NCBI GenBank assembly: GCA_027604005.1
Contig: JADGJT010000006.1
Location: 84,127 to 148,126 of the forward strand
Direction of reading: 5' to 3'
DNA length: 64,000 bases
From: Dinochytrium kinnereticum
Lineage: Eukaryota; Chytridiomycota; Chytridiomycetes; Chytridiales; Chytridiaceae
Both the position numbers and the translations under genes were made by a program. Each line of letters begins with the position of its first letter. The first letter of the stretch is position 1. The notes under the pieces were generated by a model. It was not told the DNA's origin. It saw nothing but the letters and a program-made list of their open reading frames with translations, and did no database searches. This document shows, piece after piece, positions 1 through 11,136 of this stretch.

Positions 1-3000
1 TGATTTTGCGATCGAAGAGATGCAAGGGAACGCTCCTGGGCAGCGAGAGACTCCTTAGCATCCTGAAGGGCTTGGCAGTTATGGCGATTGGCATCCCTCA
101 AAGACTGAGCCTCCTCCCTACAATAAACTTATTAGACTAAAACGCAACAAAGAACTAAATTCACCTGAGAGCATTAGTGGAATCAGCGGCATTGGCTGCT
201 GACTGCTGGGCGGCGCTTAACTGGAGCCTCAGCTCTCTAACGCTGGCCTCAAGCTCGACCGAGTTTTTACGGGCCGAGACAAGCTGCTCCTTAAGGGTAG
301 CCTGTTCAGATCCGCTAGCATTGTTGAGGGTCTTAGCATCCTGCTCGATGCAGGCGAGGGTCTTTTGAAGACTGGAAATCGTCTCCCTGTGGCCTTGAAC
401 GGCGGCCTGGAGATTTCTAATCTCCTGCTGGGCGGCATCGGCGGAAGATTGGACTTCCTCAAGTTCCTGGCTGAGACGAAGCCTAGCCTCGTGGTTTTGG
501 GCGTTATTCTCCCTGTAAAATAAATAAGAAGAAATGATGACTGGGTAAGAATAAAGCTTCTTAGAAGAGCACTTACTTCAACTGAGAGTTCGAGCTCCTG
601 AGAGCCTCATTTTCGGCCCTTGAAGCGGAATTGGATTGCTCAAGAGCGTTCGCCTTCTCTTGAAGTTGTCGAAGAGAGGCCTCAAGCTCCTGGACGGCCT
701 TTTGTCTGGCCTCAGCATTGTTCTGGTTCTCACGGACCTTGGCCTCTGCCTCTTCAAGTTGAGCTCGGAGCTGGTTAGAAGCCTCCTCGGCCTGGTCGGC
801 GCGGGTGCGGAGATTTTGGGCTTCGCGATTTAGGGCAGCGTAAGTCTGCGTAGCGGCTTGGGAAGCTAGCAGTTATATTTGTTAGCCATATTATACAAAG
901 GTTAAGGTCATAATGTAAGAACTTAGAACTTTCATACCAGCATTGGCGCTCTTCTCACGCTCGGCAAGCTGCTCCTTCAGCTTAGAAATAATAGCCTCCT
1001 TAGCAGCCTCAACCGCCTCAACTTTTTGCCTAGAGTTCTCCCTAGCATTTGCAACCTCCCTCCTGGCGCTCTCGACCTCAGCTTCAAGTGCATCCAGCCT
1101 TGCCTTAGCCTGGGCAGCTTCACCTTCCCTCTCAACGCGGGCAGTCGAAGCCTCTTCCTTAAGGGCTTTCAACTGTTGCTTCAGCTGCTGCCTCTCGCTC
1201 TCACCAGCGGCAGCCCTCTTCTCCGCATCTCTCTTCTGCTCCTCAGCGAGACGAGCAGACTCCTGAAGTTGCTGACGGGAGCTCTCAGCAGATCGAGCCT
1301 GTTCACGGAGCTCTGAAACTTCCTGGTCACGGATAGCATCGGCCTCCTGGTGCTGTTGAATCAACGAGCGAGAAGCCTCCTTCGCTTCGGTGACCTCATT
1401 AGTAGCATCAACCAGCTCCCTCTCCTTAGCAACAAGCTTAGCCTGAATCCTGGCAATCTCAGCGTCTTTGGCAGTTCGGAGCTTAGCAAGGTCTTCGCGG
1501 AGCTGCCTGTTCTGCTCCTCAACATCACTATCCTTATCAGCGGCGCGGTTTCGAAGTTCATGCTGGCTTTGCTCAAGCTCCTGAAGCTGAGATTGAAGCT
1601 GCTGTGACAGAAGCTCAGCCTGCCTGGCCTGATCTTGTGCGGTGTTACGGTCCTGTTCGGCTTGGCGACTGCGGTCCTCAAGTTGACGAGCCTTCTGGTC
1701 AAGGTCACGAGCGCGGCGGTCGGATTGATCGAGACGGGAGTTGAGCTGCTTAACTTGGTCACGGAGGGTAGCGTTGGATTGTTCAAAGTTGGTCGAGACT
1801 TCCCGGGCGGCGTTGAGTTCAGAACGGAGTGCGCGTTCCTGTTCCTCCAGGTTCCTGAGCCTATCTTCAAGGGATCCAGTCGACCTGGCGGAGGTATCAC
1901 GTTCAGCTTCAATGTTACGGAGTTGGGATCGGAGGTCGCCATTCTTGGCCTCGAGAGTTCGAAGTAATTCACGAGAGGCGGTAAGGTCATTCTGGAGGTT
2001 CCTCTGGTTATCATCTTGAAGCCTGTTCTTGCGTTCAAGCTCCTCAGCCTTCAGCCTCTCCGACGCGACCTCACGCTCAGTCTGATTCAACTTGGCGCGA
2101 AGATCGTCAAGAGCTGATTCGGCGTTCTTGGCCTGCTGACGAGAGTTGGCGAGCTCTTGCTGAATCTGCTGATTCTGCTCACGGAGCTGGTTCTGAGCGT
2201 TCTGGGACTGCTCGTCGGCATTGCGGAGACGTTCCTTGAGGTTCGAGACCTGCTGAGACTGAGCATCACGGGTGGCCTCAAGCTCACGGTTGTTGTCTCG
2301 CAGCTCAGCATTCTTGGACTCAAGGGTCCTCGCAAGGTCTCTCGCGCTGTTGAGATCAGCCTGAAGGTTTCTTGTAACGTCATCGGAGCCCCTGGCCTTT
2401 CTCTCAAGATCATTCTCCTTCTGACGCGAGTTCTGAAGGTCCTTCTCGACATTCTCGAACCTCTCTCGAAGCTTCTCGTTAGCGGTCTCAAGAGTTCTAA
2501 CCTGCTGACGAGCAGCGCCAAGATCAGTCTGGAAGTGCTGAACCTGCTCACGAGAGGCATCACGTTGTTTCCTAGCCTCATCAAGCTCAGCCTGAATGCG
2601 TCGAAGCTGGTTATCTAACGATTCCTGAGCTTTCTCCGCCTCTCTCCTCTTACGCTCGTTCCCTTCGCTGTTGTTCTTTGCGTTAAACAAAACCGCGACA
2701 AAGGCAAGGTTGAGGTTCTTGTTTCCAGCAACAATGTCTTGCGGGGAGGCAAATTGACGACACCCGATTCGCTCTGCGGACTGAAGGACAAGCTCAGCCC
2801 TACGCTCGAAATCCTGCTCGGCAATCGACTGGATCGCCGCGTCGAGGGCATGTTGAGATCCGTCCACCTGAGCTACGAGGTAGGCGAGGCAGATGGAATC
2901 GGCGAGGTCACTACCAAAGTTAGAAGCGCGCTTGGGGCAGCCGATATCCTCGAGACGAGAGTTGAGCCAGGAGAGAAGAGCTCGCTCGTGGCTGTTTTGG

Positions 3001-3639
3001 CTTGACTTTTGGCCGTCCGTGCTTGAGGCGTTGGTGTTTGATTCGTCCTGGTCGTTTCCACCAATGCTGCGAAGGAGGCCGACCTATTATATAAAAAGTT
3101 AAGACTTTGGCCATTCATCCCAAATTTCTTTCTAAGAAAGGCTGGCTCACCTTAATAATCTGCCAAATCAACCCCAAGCAAAGATGCGCGATCCCGTTCT
3201 TCAAGTCCTCCGCCCCAATGTTATGAACCTGACATCCAATAGCGTTCGCACCAGCGATAACTTTCTGCAAGTTCTCACTAGCATGAATAGGGTTCTTGGG
3301 CTTCCTGTGAAGCTGCTTCTCATTGATCGTGTTGGGAACAGAGTGATTAATTAGCTTGCAGAGCAGCACACCGTCCTTGCAGGCCTCAAAAAGAGAGTTC
3401 CCGGATCGGTTCAAAGGGATCACGCCTTCGAGGTCCGCATCTTGCTTCAGCTGGGTATTAATCCAGTTGACGTAGGCGGCGGTTTCGGTTTCACTGTAGT
3501 AATGGGTAGCTGAGAAAAGGGAAGGGTTGGGTAAGTAGTCAGAGGACACGAAAACATTACGGGTTTCCTCACTTTGGCTGTTCTCAAAGTTGAACTTCCG
3601 GTTTCCCTCTGAGGACTTGCCTCCGAGTTGCTGAGACAT
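1..3639 (-). CDS. Fimbrin-type CH-CH protein with long coiled coil (3' end outside window)
   Basis: This is probably an actin-binding cytoskeletal protein. The first exon (3639-3151) starts at ATG (MSQQLGG); the apparent upstream start is TTG. It encodes a fimbrin/plastin-like calponin-homology domain, with YVNWINTQL, DGVLLCKLINHSVPNTI and GIAHLCLGLIWQIIK. After a 67-nt intron the second exon (3083-938) continues with VGLLRSI and a second, more divergent CH domain (ALLSWLNSRLE ... NLNLAFVAVLFN). Roughly 600 residues of E/Q/R/A-rich heptad sequence follow. Exons at about 865-577, 512-165 and 117-1 continue the coiled coil off the window edge. Fimbrins have four CH domains and no such rod, so this is not an ordinary fimbrin; CH-coiled-coil proteins such as cortexillin are architectural analogues only. 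Domain calls are firm; the function is inferred. Confidence 0.88.
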
Positions 3640-5196
3640 CTTTCTCAACTTCAAACGATTCCACTATAATCTTGCTTTTATATGTTTCCAATGATCACTT
3701 CCAGACCCCCTTCACAGAAGTTAAAGGCTCTTTCCGCTCTCACACTTGAATCCCAAAAGGACAGCACTAATTGAAGGTACTCGCAAGTTTCGATAGTCGC
3801 CCCACAGCGTCAAGCTGAAAGAATAATCGCGCTCAAGCAACGCTAACGCAACCAATTTAGTTTAGAAAGCAGATAAAGAAAAAAAAAGCAGTGTTGAAAG
3901 GGCGGGGCAAGTAATAAATGAGAAAGAATTCATTGTATAAGCCCTCAATGAAAGCTGCTCGGAGTCCTGCACTAAAACGCGATAGGCATTACCTTTGTCC
4001 CGTCGATTGTTCGAGTCTTCACATGTGAATCATCACGCATTTTCATCGTATTCTGGAAACGCGAGATTGCGCCATTGTTTAGCATGGAGTATGGATAGGA
4101 TGAAGCGAATAGGACGGCTGACCCAATCGCGTTTTATGATCGCAGTTTGGAAATCTCTGCAGAACATCTATCCCTTTTGAAGTCAAGGAATTGATGCGAC
4201 GTGCAAATCATATGCTGCAGCGGCTGAGATAAAAGATAAGAGGGATTCTTTTGGAAGACGGTGGTCGAGATACGCAATCAGGCTCGGAATAATCAGCAAA
4301 GGATTTATCGAATCATCATCATGTCTCAAGTGGTTTTGATTTAAAGGGTGTTCATTAATAGAAAACTATGGGCATACCGCCTCGTCTCCGAACACTGGTT
4401 AACACAAAGGTGTGTGTTTTCCTCAAACGCAGGGCAAAGAGGATAGTTTACGGCCATCAACGCGCTCATTGAACTGCCCCTTGCATTAAAATCGAGTGGG
4501 CATGTCAAATGACTTTTTTGTAGGCCTTTAACCTCCAATAACCTAGCTTACGATACATAGATCTGGTTTGCCAGCAATTAACCACCAACAAGAAGCAAAT
4601 CTTAAAACAAAGAAACGTTCAGAACCAACAGGTTATGTCAACCATGGATAAGACTCCACGAAAGCAAGGTATGAGCTCGTCAACCGTAATTAAAAGCACA
4701 AAACAAAGTTGTAGAGTATCAAGTACATAAAAAAAATACCAATGACATCTGAGTACCTCAAAGAAGGAAAAAGAAAAATATCTGCCAAAGTAGTGACTAC
4801 AGCGGGTACTGAAAAGCGGTAAAAAAAAAGGTTGCGTCCGTACGATAATTATAAATGGTCGCCCTCTCAAGAAAGCCAGCCGGATAGGGATGAGCCAAGT
4901 GTGAACTAATGAACTATAGGGGATAAGACATGAATAGGATACGTTCAAAACCAACCTCCAGTGCGGTTAAGAAGAGGAAGAAGAAAACAACATACTCAAA
5001 TAATAATAAGATATAATAATAATAAGGCGGGAATACGGGAAAAGACAACAGCAAAAGAACACAAATCTAAAAAAAAATAATTAAAACAGATGACACAGAT
5101 AAAAGAGACTCATAGCGCGTATGCCAGCAAGCCCTATCGAAACCTCCCCCAAAAAGGGAATAATAGAAAATGGAAAAAGAAATAGAAAAGGTAGAG
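3640..5196. other. Intergenic spacer, AT-rich, no gene recognised
   Basis: This spacer of about 1.5 kb lies between the CH-protein start and the ankyrin-gene stop, both on minus. It should hold the CH-gene promoter near 3640-4000 and the 3' UTR of the ankyrin gene near 5100-5196. Short open frames at 3995-4180 (+) and 4619-4954 (-) have no domain, splice context or plausible composition. A/T-rich stretches (repeated aataat near 5000) are present. I see no tRNA or other RNA gene. Confidence 0.6.
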
Positions 5197-6930
5197 TTAA
5201 AGAGCCGCAATAGCCGCCTCCAAAACCTCCACAACCGCTGTGTGCCCACACCTCCTAGCCTCCTTGAGAGCCACACTATCCATATGCCCAACGCTGGTGC
5301 CAAGCTCCAGTAACAGCTTGACCATGTCGACATTCCCAAAAGTCGCAGGATTCTTCAAAAGGTTGCGGCCATGAGAGAGACCGTGGAGGGTGGCGTTTGG
5401 ATCAGCAGAGATAGAGGGGTTTGGATGGGTCAAAAGAATGCGGACGACGTCCAGATGGCCCATGTCGGCAGCGTTAAAGAGGGCGGCATGGTGCATTGCG
5501 GTTGGATCAGCCCCATGCTGGAGGAGGAGGGAGACAATGTCGATGTTACCCGCGTGGCTCGCGAATCTATTTGAGGGGATCAGTTTGACGCGTCAAATAA
5601 AAAATAACGCGATGGGAGGAGTGAAGCCTGCGCCACACGCAGTAAAGTCAAGTACAAAACAAAAAAAAAAAAATGGATCCAGACAGACAGACAAGCAGAC
5701 TTGTCAGCGATCAAATTAAAAAGAAGAAAAAAATCTCACCGCAGGGCCTCATCACGTCTGACATGGACATCAGCTCCGCACTCAAGCAGCGCCTTCACCA
5801 CCTCAACGTCTCCCTGTCGACACGCATGGCGCAGGCCAGATCCATCTCTGAAATCAACCGCATCACGTCCGCGCGTCCTCAGCTCGCCTTCAGCGTGCGC
5901 GTCACGTCCAGGGACCAGAAGAGCTCGGACGAGGTCAGAGCGCCCCTTCTCTACCACGACTCGGAGGGGAGTGCCGTCGTTGACGGTTATGTGGGCGCCG
6001 CGATGAACAAGGGCAGAGAGAAGGCGAGGGCCGGGGACGCCAGGGACAACAGAGTTGATGGCTGTAGAATCCTGAGCCAAGATGGAGGCTCCAAAGATCC
6101 AAACACGGGGATCTGGCTTGATGATACGGGAAGGAGCAAGGGCTGGTGAAGGTGGCGAAACAGCGGCAGGGGTATCGTCGTCCACAAGATCAGCAGAAGG
6201 GGAGGCTGCCAGCATCGAGGACGAGGAGCCAGAGTTGGGCAAGAGCAAGGGGAGAGACGACGAGGAAGACGAAGCACAGGCGACATCGACTTCATCGGCC
6301 TCATACACGTTGACGTTAATGGAACTACTGACAGACGATAATGATGATGAAGCCGAGGATACCGGAACGCTGGCATTTGAAATGCCGGCAGGCAGAGTGC
6401 TGAAGGGGGTGGAGGGGACGGCGATGGCCGCCCCCCCCGCGTGTCCATTCAGTGTTCCTCCGGAGTCTGTCCCGTCCATCACATCCGCCCCGTCATCATT
6501 CTCTTCCTCCTCTTCCTCCTCTTCCTCACTGTCATCACTGTCATCCTCGTCAGAGTCCTCCTCCGAATCCTCATCATCCAACTGGGACAGGAAAACCGAC
6601 ATGGGGGTGGGAATGCCAGGCTGAATCATCGAAGTTGCGTCTCCTGCAGTGGAAGTGGTGACCACACCAGAGGCAGCGGCAGGTGAAGCGGGGGCAGGCG
6701 GGAGAACTGAACCATCAATGATGGCGGCGAGAACGTGAGAGCGGCCAAACGCCTTAATGAGGGCATCACAGCGCACGGACACCGAGTGGAAGGCGGCAGC
6801 GCGGATGTCCTTGTTGATGGTGGAGAGGCGGGCTAGCTCAGAGAGGGAGCCGCCCACAGCGTGCTCGATGACAGCGCACCAGACCTCGACGGGCAGCCTT
6901 GCGCTGTGGGTGGTGGATGCAGATGAAGAG
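5197..6930 (-). CDS. F-box-like/ankyrin-repeat protein (5' end lost in assembly gap)
   Basis: This is likely a substrate-recognition or scaffold protein. The visible N-terminus carries an F-box-like segment (LPVEVWCAVIEHAVGG, then LARLSTINKDIRAAAF). Next comes a long acidic, Ser-rich linker with Asp/Glu runs (about 6480-6600 on the plus strand). The C-terminal half holds degenerate ankyrin repeats such as ACRQGDVEVVKALLECGADV and HAGNIDIVSLLLQHGADP. One intron (5739-5567) joins DEALR to FASHAGN in frame. The stop is at 5197. The reading frame runs upstream into the N run at 6931-6940 with no credible ATG, and open frame beyond the gap is low-complexity, so the true start is hidden. The ankyrin call is firm; the F-box call is moderate. 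Confidence 0.75.
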
Positions 6931-6940
6931 NNNNNNNNNN
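6931..6940. other. Assembly gap (run of ten N)
   Basis: Ten undetermined bases inside or just upstream of the first exon of the ankyrin gene. The true length is unknown. Sequence on the high-coordinate side is extremely GC-rich and low complexity. Confidence 0.98.
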
Positions 6941-7020
6941 CCCGCGGCGCGGCGCCGGTCGGGCGGGGGCGCCGGCCCGCCCCCCCCCCCCCGCCACCCC
7001 TCGTGGGGTGGGGGTGTGGG
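6941..7020. repeat. GC-rich low-complexity tract beside gap
   Basis: This stretch is almost pure G/C, with a duplicated ggcgccgg and a run of more than ten C. It differs sharply from the roughly balanced composition of flanking exons and may be partly an assembly artefact at the gap edge. A poly-A run follows near 7060-7080. Confidence 0.6.
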
Positions 7021-7167
7021 GTGTGAGGTGAAAAGGATCTGGCCTGCCGGGGGAGAACAGAAAAAAAAAAAAAAAAAAGAAAGAAAGGGAGAATTTGTTG
7101 GGTGATACGGTTCTGTAGGACAAAGAGATCTGCACGCGGATGTTCCCCGAGATCTTTCTCAGTTTTT

Positions 7168-9329
7168 TCAAATATCTCGGTCATACCTCAGCTGGTTCTG
7201 CAGCACAGCGCGCGTGGAGTCGCTGGGTTCCCCACCCCCGCCGCTGTCTGCCGGCGCATGCTCAATGCAGTACGCCTTCCGATACTGCGCCTTGAACCTT
7301 CCGTGAATCTCCTTGCCGCAAGCCTGCGCACAGAAGCAACGCAAAAATATATGTGAATAACGAAGGAATGGATGCCTTCATACCTCGCACGTGAAGCATC
7401 GAGGATGGAATTCACCTTCACAGGCGGCTACATACTCGCCCTTTGAATAACAGGAATGCAAATAAAGTGTGTTTGAAGAAATGGAGTAAGGCCTTCTCGT
7501 AAGCGCGAAGAAATTCCCCCTACCTCACAAGGCTCGCGACATTTTAAGCATTTTCTACCATGATCCCGTCGATAGCAAGGGACGCAGAAGATTGTGCCAC
7601 CTTTGACTATGAACTGAGATAAGGCTGAAAAGGGGCTCTTGCATGTGCCGCATCGGAAGCATGAAGAGTGGAAGGGCTTGTTCATAGCTAGCACCGTTTT
7701 CTGTTTAGTTGCCCCAGATTTATGTTGTTGTTTTCGCGCAGCCGTTGTGTTATAACAGGCATTGTGTAATTTCAGTTTGCACGGCATAATTTAGGAGGCG
7801 ATGAATTGTAAGAAAGGTGTGGAATGGAGGCTACCAACCGAGAAGTGAAGGCAGAAGGAGCCAAAATAACTGAACGACGCAAAAAAAAAATAACTCACCT
7901 CGCGAATTGCATGGCCACAAACCCCGCACTTTGGACAAAATATCTCCCCCCAGCACTCAATGCAAAACCCCTTATCCCCTCTCTCATAAAAAGTCTCTCC
8001 CCCCAACCTCCTTCTACAATTCCCTGAGCACCTAAAACAATCTAAATGATGCATCTTTCCCAAGGCCTTGACCGTAGGCTCATCCACCCCATCCACGGAT
8101 CTCCGTAATGCATCTCCGCATGTGCTGCAAGGAGGGGCGGAGGGAGGCGTCACAGGTTTGGCGGGGGCAGCATGATCGTTATCTGCAAATGTCCATCTCG
8201 ACTTAAAGATCTCAGCGTCCAGTACGTCGTGCTTTGGGGAGATGAGATTAGGCTCGGATTTGGCTGCAGATGAAGATTCTAGGTCGAGACTTGATGATGA
8301 GGTCAATTGGATGGAGTCTTGTGACGATTTTGTGGGAGGACCAGCCTCCCTACTGCGAGCATTGTCAATCGAGGCGCTGGAATCAATGCTAATAAGTCTT
8401 TTAAACGGCTCGGCTGGGTCATTCTTCCTTGGGCATGCCGCAGAAAATTCAGCAAGCGGACCACTCCCTGGATACCTTATCCGCCTCATCTCTTCACGAC
8501 TCGGCGGCTTCTGTGCGAGAGCCTCCGGTGTATTCTCTGTCTGCACAACGCTGCCGAACCTCAATTCTTCTACCCCGCTCTCCTCGACACCTTGAACAAC
8601 CATCGGCTCAGACAGCGAACCCGTTGATGCTAGATACACATCTCGTTCTTCCTTGCTCTTTAATGGTATGGAAGCTTCCGCCGCCAAAGGCATTCTCCCG
8701 ACTCCCGGCGGCGCGTCAGAGGAATCCAGGGTCAAAGATGAAGACTCCTCCTCAAGCTCTGTAGATCCATGATGACCGTATCTATCATAACCATCCTGCT
8801 CGCCTATGCTTTTCCCCTTCTGCCTTAAATTCGCCTGACTTGTACACCTCACGCATTTACACCCCGGCACCATTCTCAAGTTCGAGTTCGAATTGGACGA
8901 GCTGCCCCCATTCATCCCCCTCCCACCCTTCCAACTCTCAGCCAAGCTCAAGGTCGAAGAAGCCACCGAAATCAACGACCGCGCCAGCGCCGTCCTCTCC
9001 CCAACTCTCTTTCCCCCACCCTCCTCCATCAGATTTGGCTCAGATCCAGAAGGCGTGTTCAGCCTCGTCCCAGCAGCCAACCAAGAAGCCGATCCAGCAG
9101 CGCCTTCTGCATCAAACCTCAATCCACCCTTCCCCAATCGCGCTTTTGCGATTCGAAGCGTCTCCATCTCATCGTTTAGCGCGTGGAAACTCAAGAGAGT
9201 TTCTTGGCTGCCCCTTACACGGGCAATCGGGTCTTTGCGCGAGGTGCGGTGGGTGGGGGGTTGGGGTTTGGGGATTACGCCGTGAAGCGGGGGAAGGGGG
9301 TTTGGTGACGGGAGGTCAGGAGGTGGCAT
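7168..9329 (-). CDS. Three-LIM-domain protein, paxillin/PINCH-like
   Basis: A zinc-binding LIM adaptor, probably cytoskeletal. I chose the ATG at 9329 (MPPPDLPSP); the longer frame upstream begins with GTG. Exon 1 (9329-7899) encodes about 400 residues of disordered Ser/Pro-rich sequence, then LIM1 (CSTCGDAL ... HHLDCFRC ... CIECW) and the start of LIM2 (CPKCGVCGHAIRE). Exon 2 (7700-7524) completes LIM2 (FHSSCFRCGTC ... CVPCY) and begins LIM3 (CLKCREPCE). Exon 3 (7440-7384) supplies EFHPRCFTC and exon 4 (7323-7168) ACGKEIHGRF ... YCIEHA. Every junction preserves frame and the zinc-ligand spacing. An N-terminal leucine-rich stretch (ETLLSFHALNDEM) is only loosely LD-motif-like. The family is sure, the orthology is not. 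Confidence 0.85.
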
Positions 9330-9678
9330 GGCTCCGGTTTTGTTTGCAAAGGTCGCAGAGGGTTTGTGTCGGCAAAGTCGGGTAGGGGGGTTGTGGTGAG
9401 TAGTGAGGTTGGGGAATGCGTGGTGGTTGGTTGACTTGGAGTCAATCACTCAATCAAAACAATGGGCTTTGAATGAATTCGAGTTTTTGGCTGGGTGGAT
9501 TGGATATGCGGCTTTAATATGATAGCGATCAGACAAATGCTGCGTTAGATTTGGTTAGAAGCGGATTGAGTTATTTGTTATTTATCAGTCCAGTAATTAA
9601 AAGACAAGGCGTGTCCCAATTGCCTTTAATGCAACACGCGCGTTAGGAGATCAAACACCACCCATCCCAAAAAGCTAC
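9330..9678. other. Spacer: LIM-gene promoter and PPCS 3' UTR
   Basis: About 350 bp between the LIM-gene start and the PPCS stop, both on minus. It must hold the 5' flank of one and the 3' end of the other. No coding feature is visible. Confidence 0.5.
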
Positions 9679-11061
9679 CTAATTAGCTTTACTGCCTTGA
9701 ATCCAGAGCTCATGTCTCCGAATAAGCTCTGGAATAATAATACTCTCAATCTCAACATCTTCAGCAATCTGTTCCCCAGAAAGCGTGACCGTCTGCTCCT
9801 CGGTCTTCGTGATGAACATGACAGTGTATTTACGCGTGGCGAGGATATTCCCAATAACAATCTGATGACCATAGGTTCTGAGGGACTTTCGAGCTTTCTC
9901 CACGAGTATTGAGGGGTCCGTTTCAAGCTTCACGAGCAAACAATAAAGGATTAGATAACGATAAGACGATACAGAGGCACATTGAAAAGAGGAATAATGA
10001 TATACCTTGAATGAAACAATGAACGCGTCAGGCGCCCACTCCTTCACTAAAGGGGCAATTACTTTTGGAACCTGGTCCAGAGTCAGTTGTAACGCGCCAT
10101 CGCCAGACTGAATCTTATGCTCAGTCTTCGTTTGGTCAACAAAACAGTGGGAAAGAGTCAGATGTGAAACTACCTCACTATCTCAAGAATAGAAAAACTT
10201 ACCATACGGCTTTGAGGGATGAAAAAATCACTGACAGCCGCGGCGAGATAGAACATAGCATTCTCCTTCAGCTGCCCCATTGTTTTTGTGATGGTTCGAA
10301 GGAGAAAGAGGTAGTCATTGACGGTGACGTAACTAATCATCTCGAGGAGGCGTTCGTTTTTGGCCTTAGTTTTCCCGTCGGCTTCACGGTTAGAGATGGA
10401 AGGATTAAGGAGACATTTTCCTACAAACCTTGTTGTACTTTTTTAGAACATCGTGCATCTTAGCTGTATAGGTTGGGGCCACTGCAGAACATTTCGTTAG
10501 TCTCCGTAATATGCATTCTGGGGGCAGCGAAAGGAGAGGAAAAGTATGAAGATCACCTTCAATCTTTCCATCGTGGGTCAAATGCATGTAATCCAAAAAG
10601 CAGTTCTTGGAATGCGTGTAATGGCGACTGTAAGGCTGCAAGCTGAACTGACGATGCAGAAAGATGACAGCGTATCCAAGCTCCAGAAAGTATTCGGCAG
10701 AGGTTGCCCCCCTCGTCCCAGCCGAGAAGTTGTCAACGAAGCGAACCGTCTGGGATTCCAATGGGACGGTCGTTCCACCAGACTGCATCTAATGCATTAG
10801 AGCCAGTTCCGCTGGGGCCTTCCTCCCATCAACATGACCAGTGCTCACCGTTACCAAAACAATCCGGCGACCATCAGTCTTGTGGCGGGTGACAAAGTCC
10901 TGGACTCGTGCGGTGGTGGCATCGAGGTTTGGTGGCGACGGTGTGGTGTGGTAATATCTGTGCTCAAGGGACCGGTTAGAAACGATGCTTAGCGCATGCT
11001 CTCAGGTAGCTCACTCGTCTGGCTCAATCCGCTTTGCCGCGGTGGAGGGTGAACTGGCCAT
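9679..11061 (-). CDS. PPCS: Phosphopantothenate--cysteine ligase (CoA synthesis)
   Basis: Catalyses ligation of cysteine to 4'-phosphopantothenate, the second step of CoA synthesis from pantothenate (yeast CAB2, human PPCS). About seven short exons read from ATG at 11061 ([16 protein letters not shown]). Family hallmarks appear in order: [51 protein letters not shown], then [19 protein letters not shown], and a C-terminal stretch with [16 protein letters not shown]. The introns at TSGG (acceptor before 10782), KIE|VAPT, NK|AKNE, SRM|TEHK and SFK|LETDP all keep frame. It is head-to-head with the helicase gene; the start codons are 75 bp apart, so a shared promoter is likely. Eukaryotic-type stand-alone enzyme, not fused to the decarboxylase. 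Confidence 0.95.
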
Positions 11062-11136
11062 GCGACGACGGTGACTCTGCCAACTTTTCAGTTGATTTTT
11101 TAAATCTGCAAACCAGCGAGCTCAGACAACACCAGT
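11062..11136. promoter_or_regulatory. Divergent promoter, PPCS / ASCC3-like helicase
   Basis: Only 75 bp separates the two outward-facing ATG codons, so both 5' UTRs and core promoters must lie here or overlap coding sequence. No specific box is identified. Inferred from gene layout. Confidence 0.5.

Noticed and set aside
4619..4954. Hydrophobic minus-strand frame in the first spacer
   Set aside because: A T-rich strand gives Phe/Leu-rich translation by chance. No splice partners, no known family.
7071..7184. N-terminal extension of the ankyrin protein beyond the N gap
   Set aside because: It starts at a non-ATG codon, crosses poly-T and GC-homopolymer DNA, and overlaps the LIM-gene stop. 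Not credible coding.
9330..9449. Longer N-terminus for the LIM protein
   Set aside because: The apparent start is GTG. The first ATG is at 9329.
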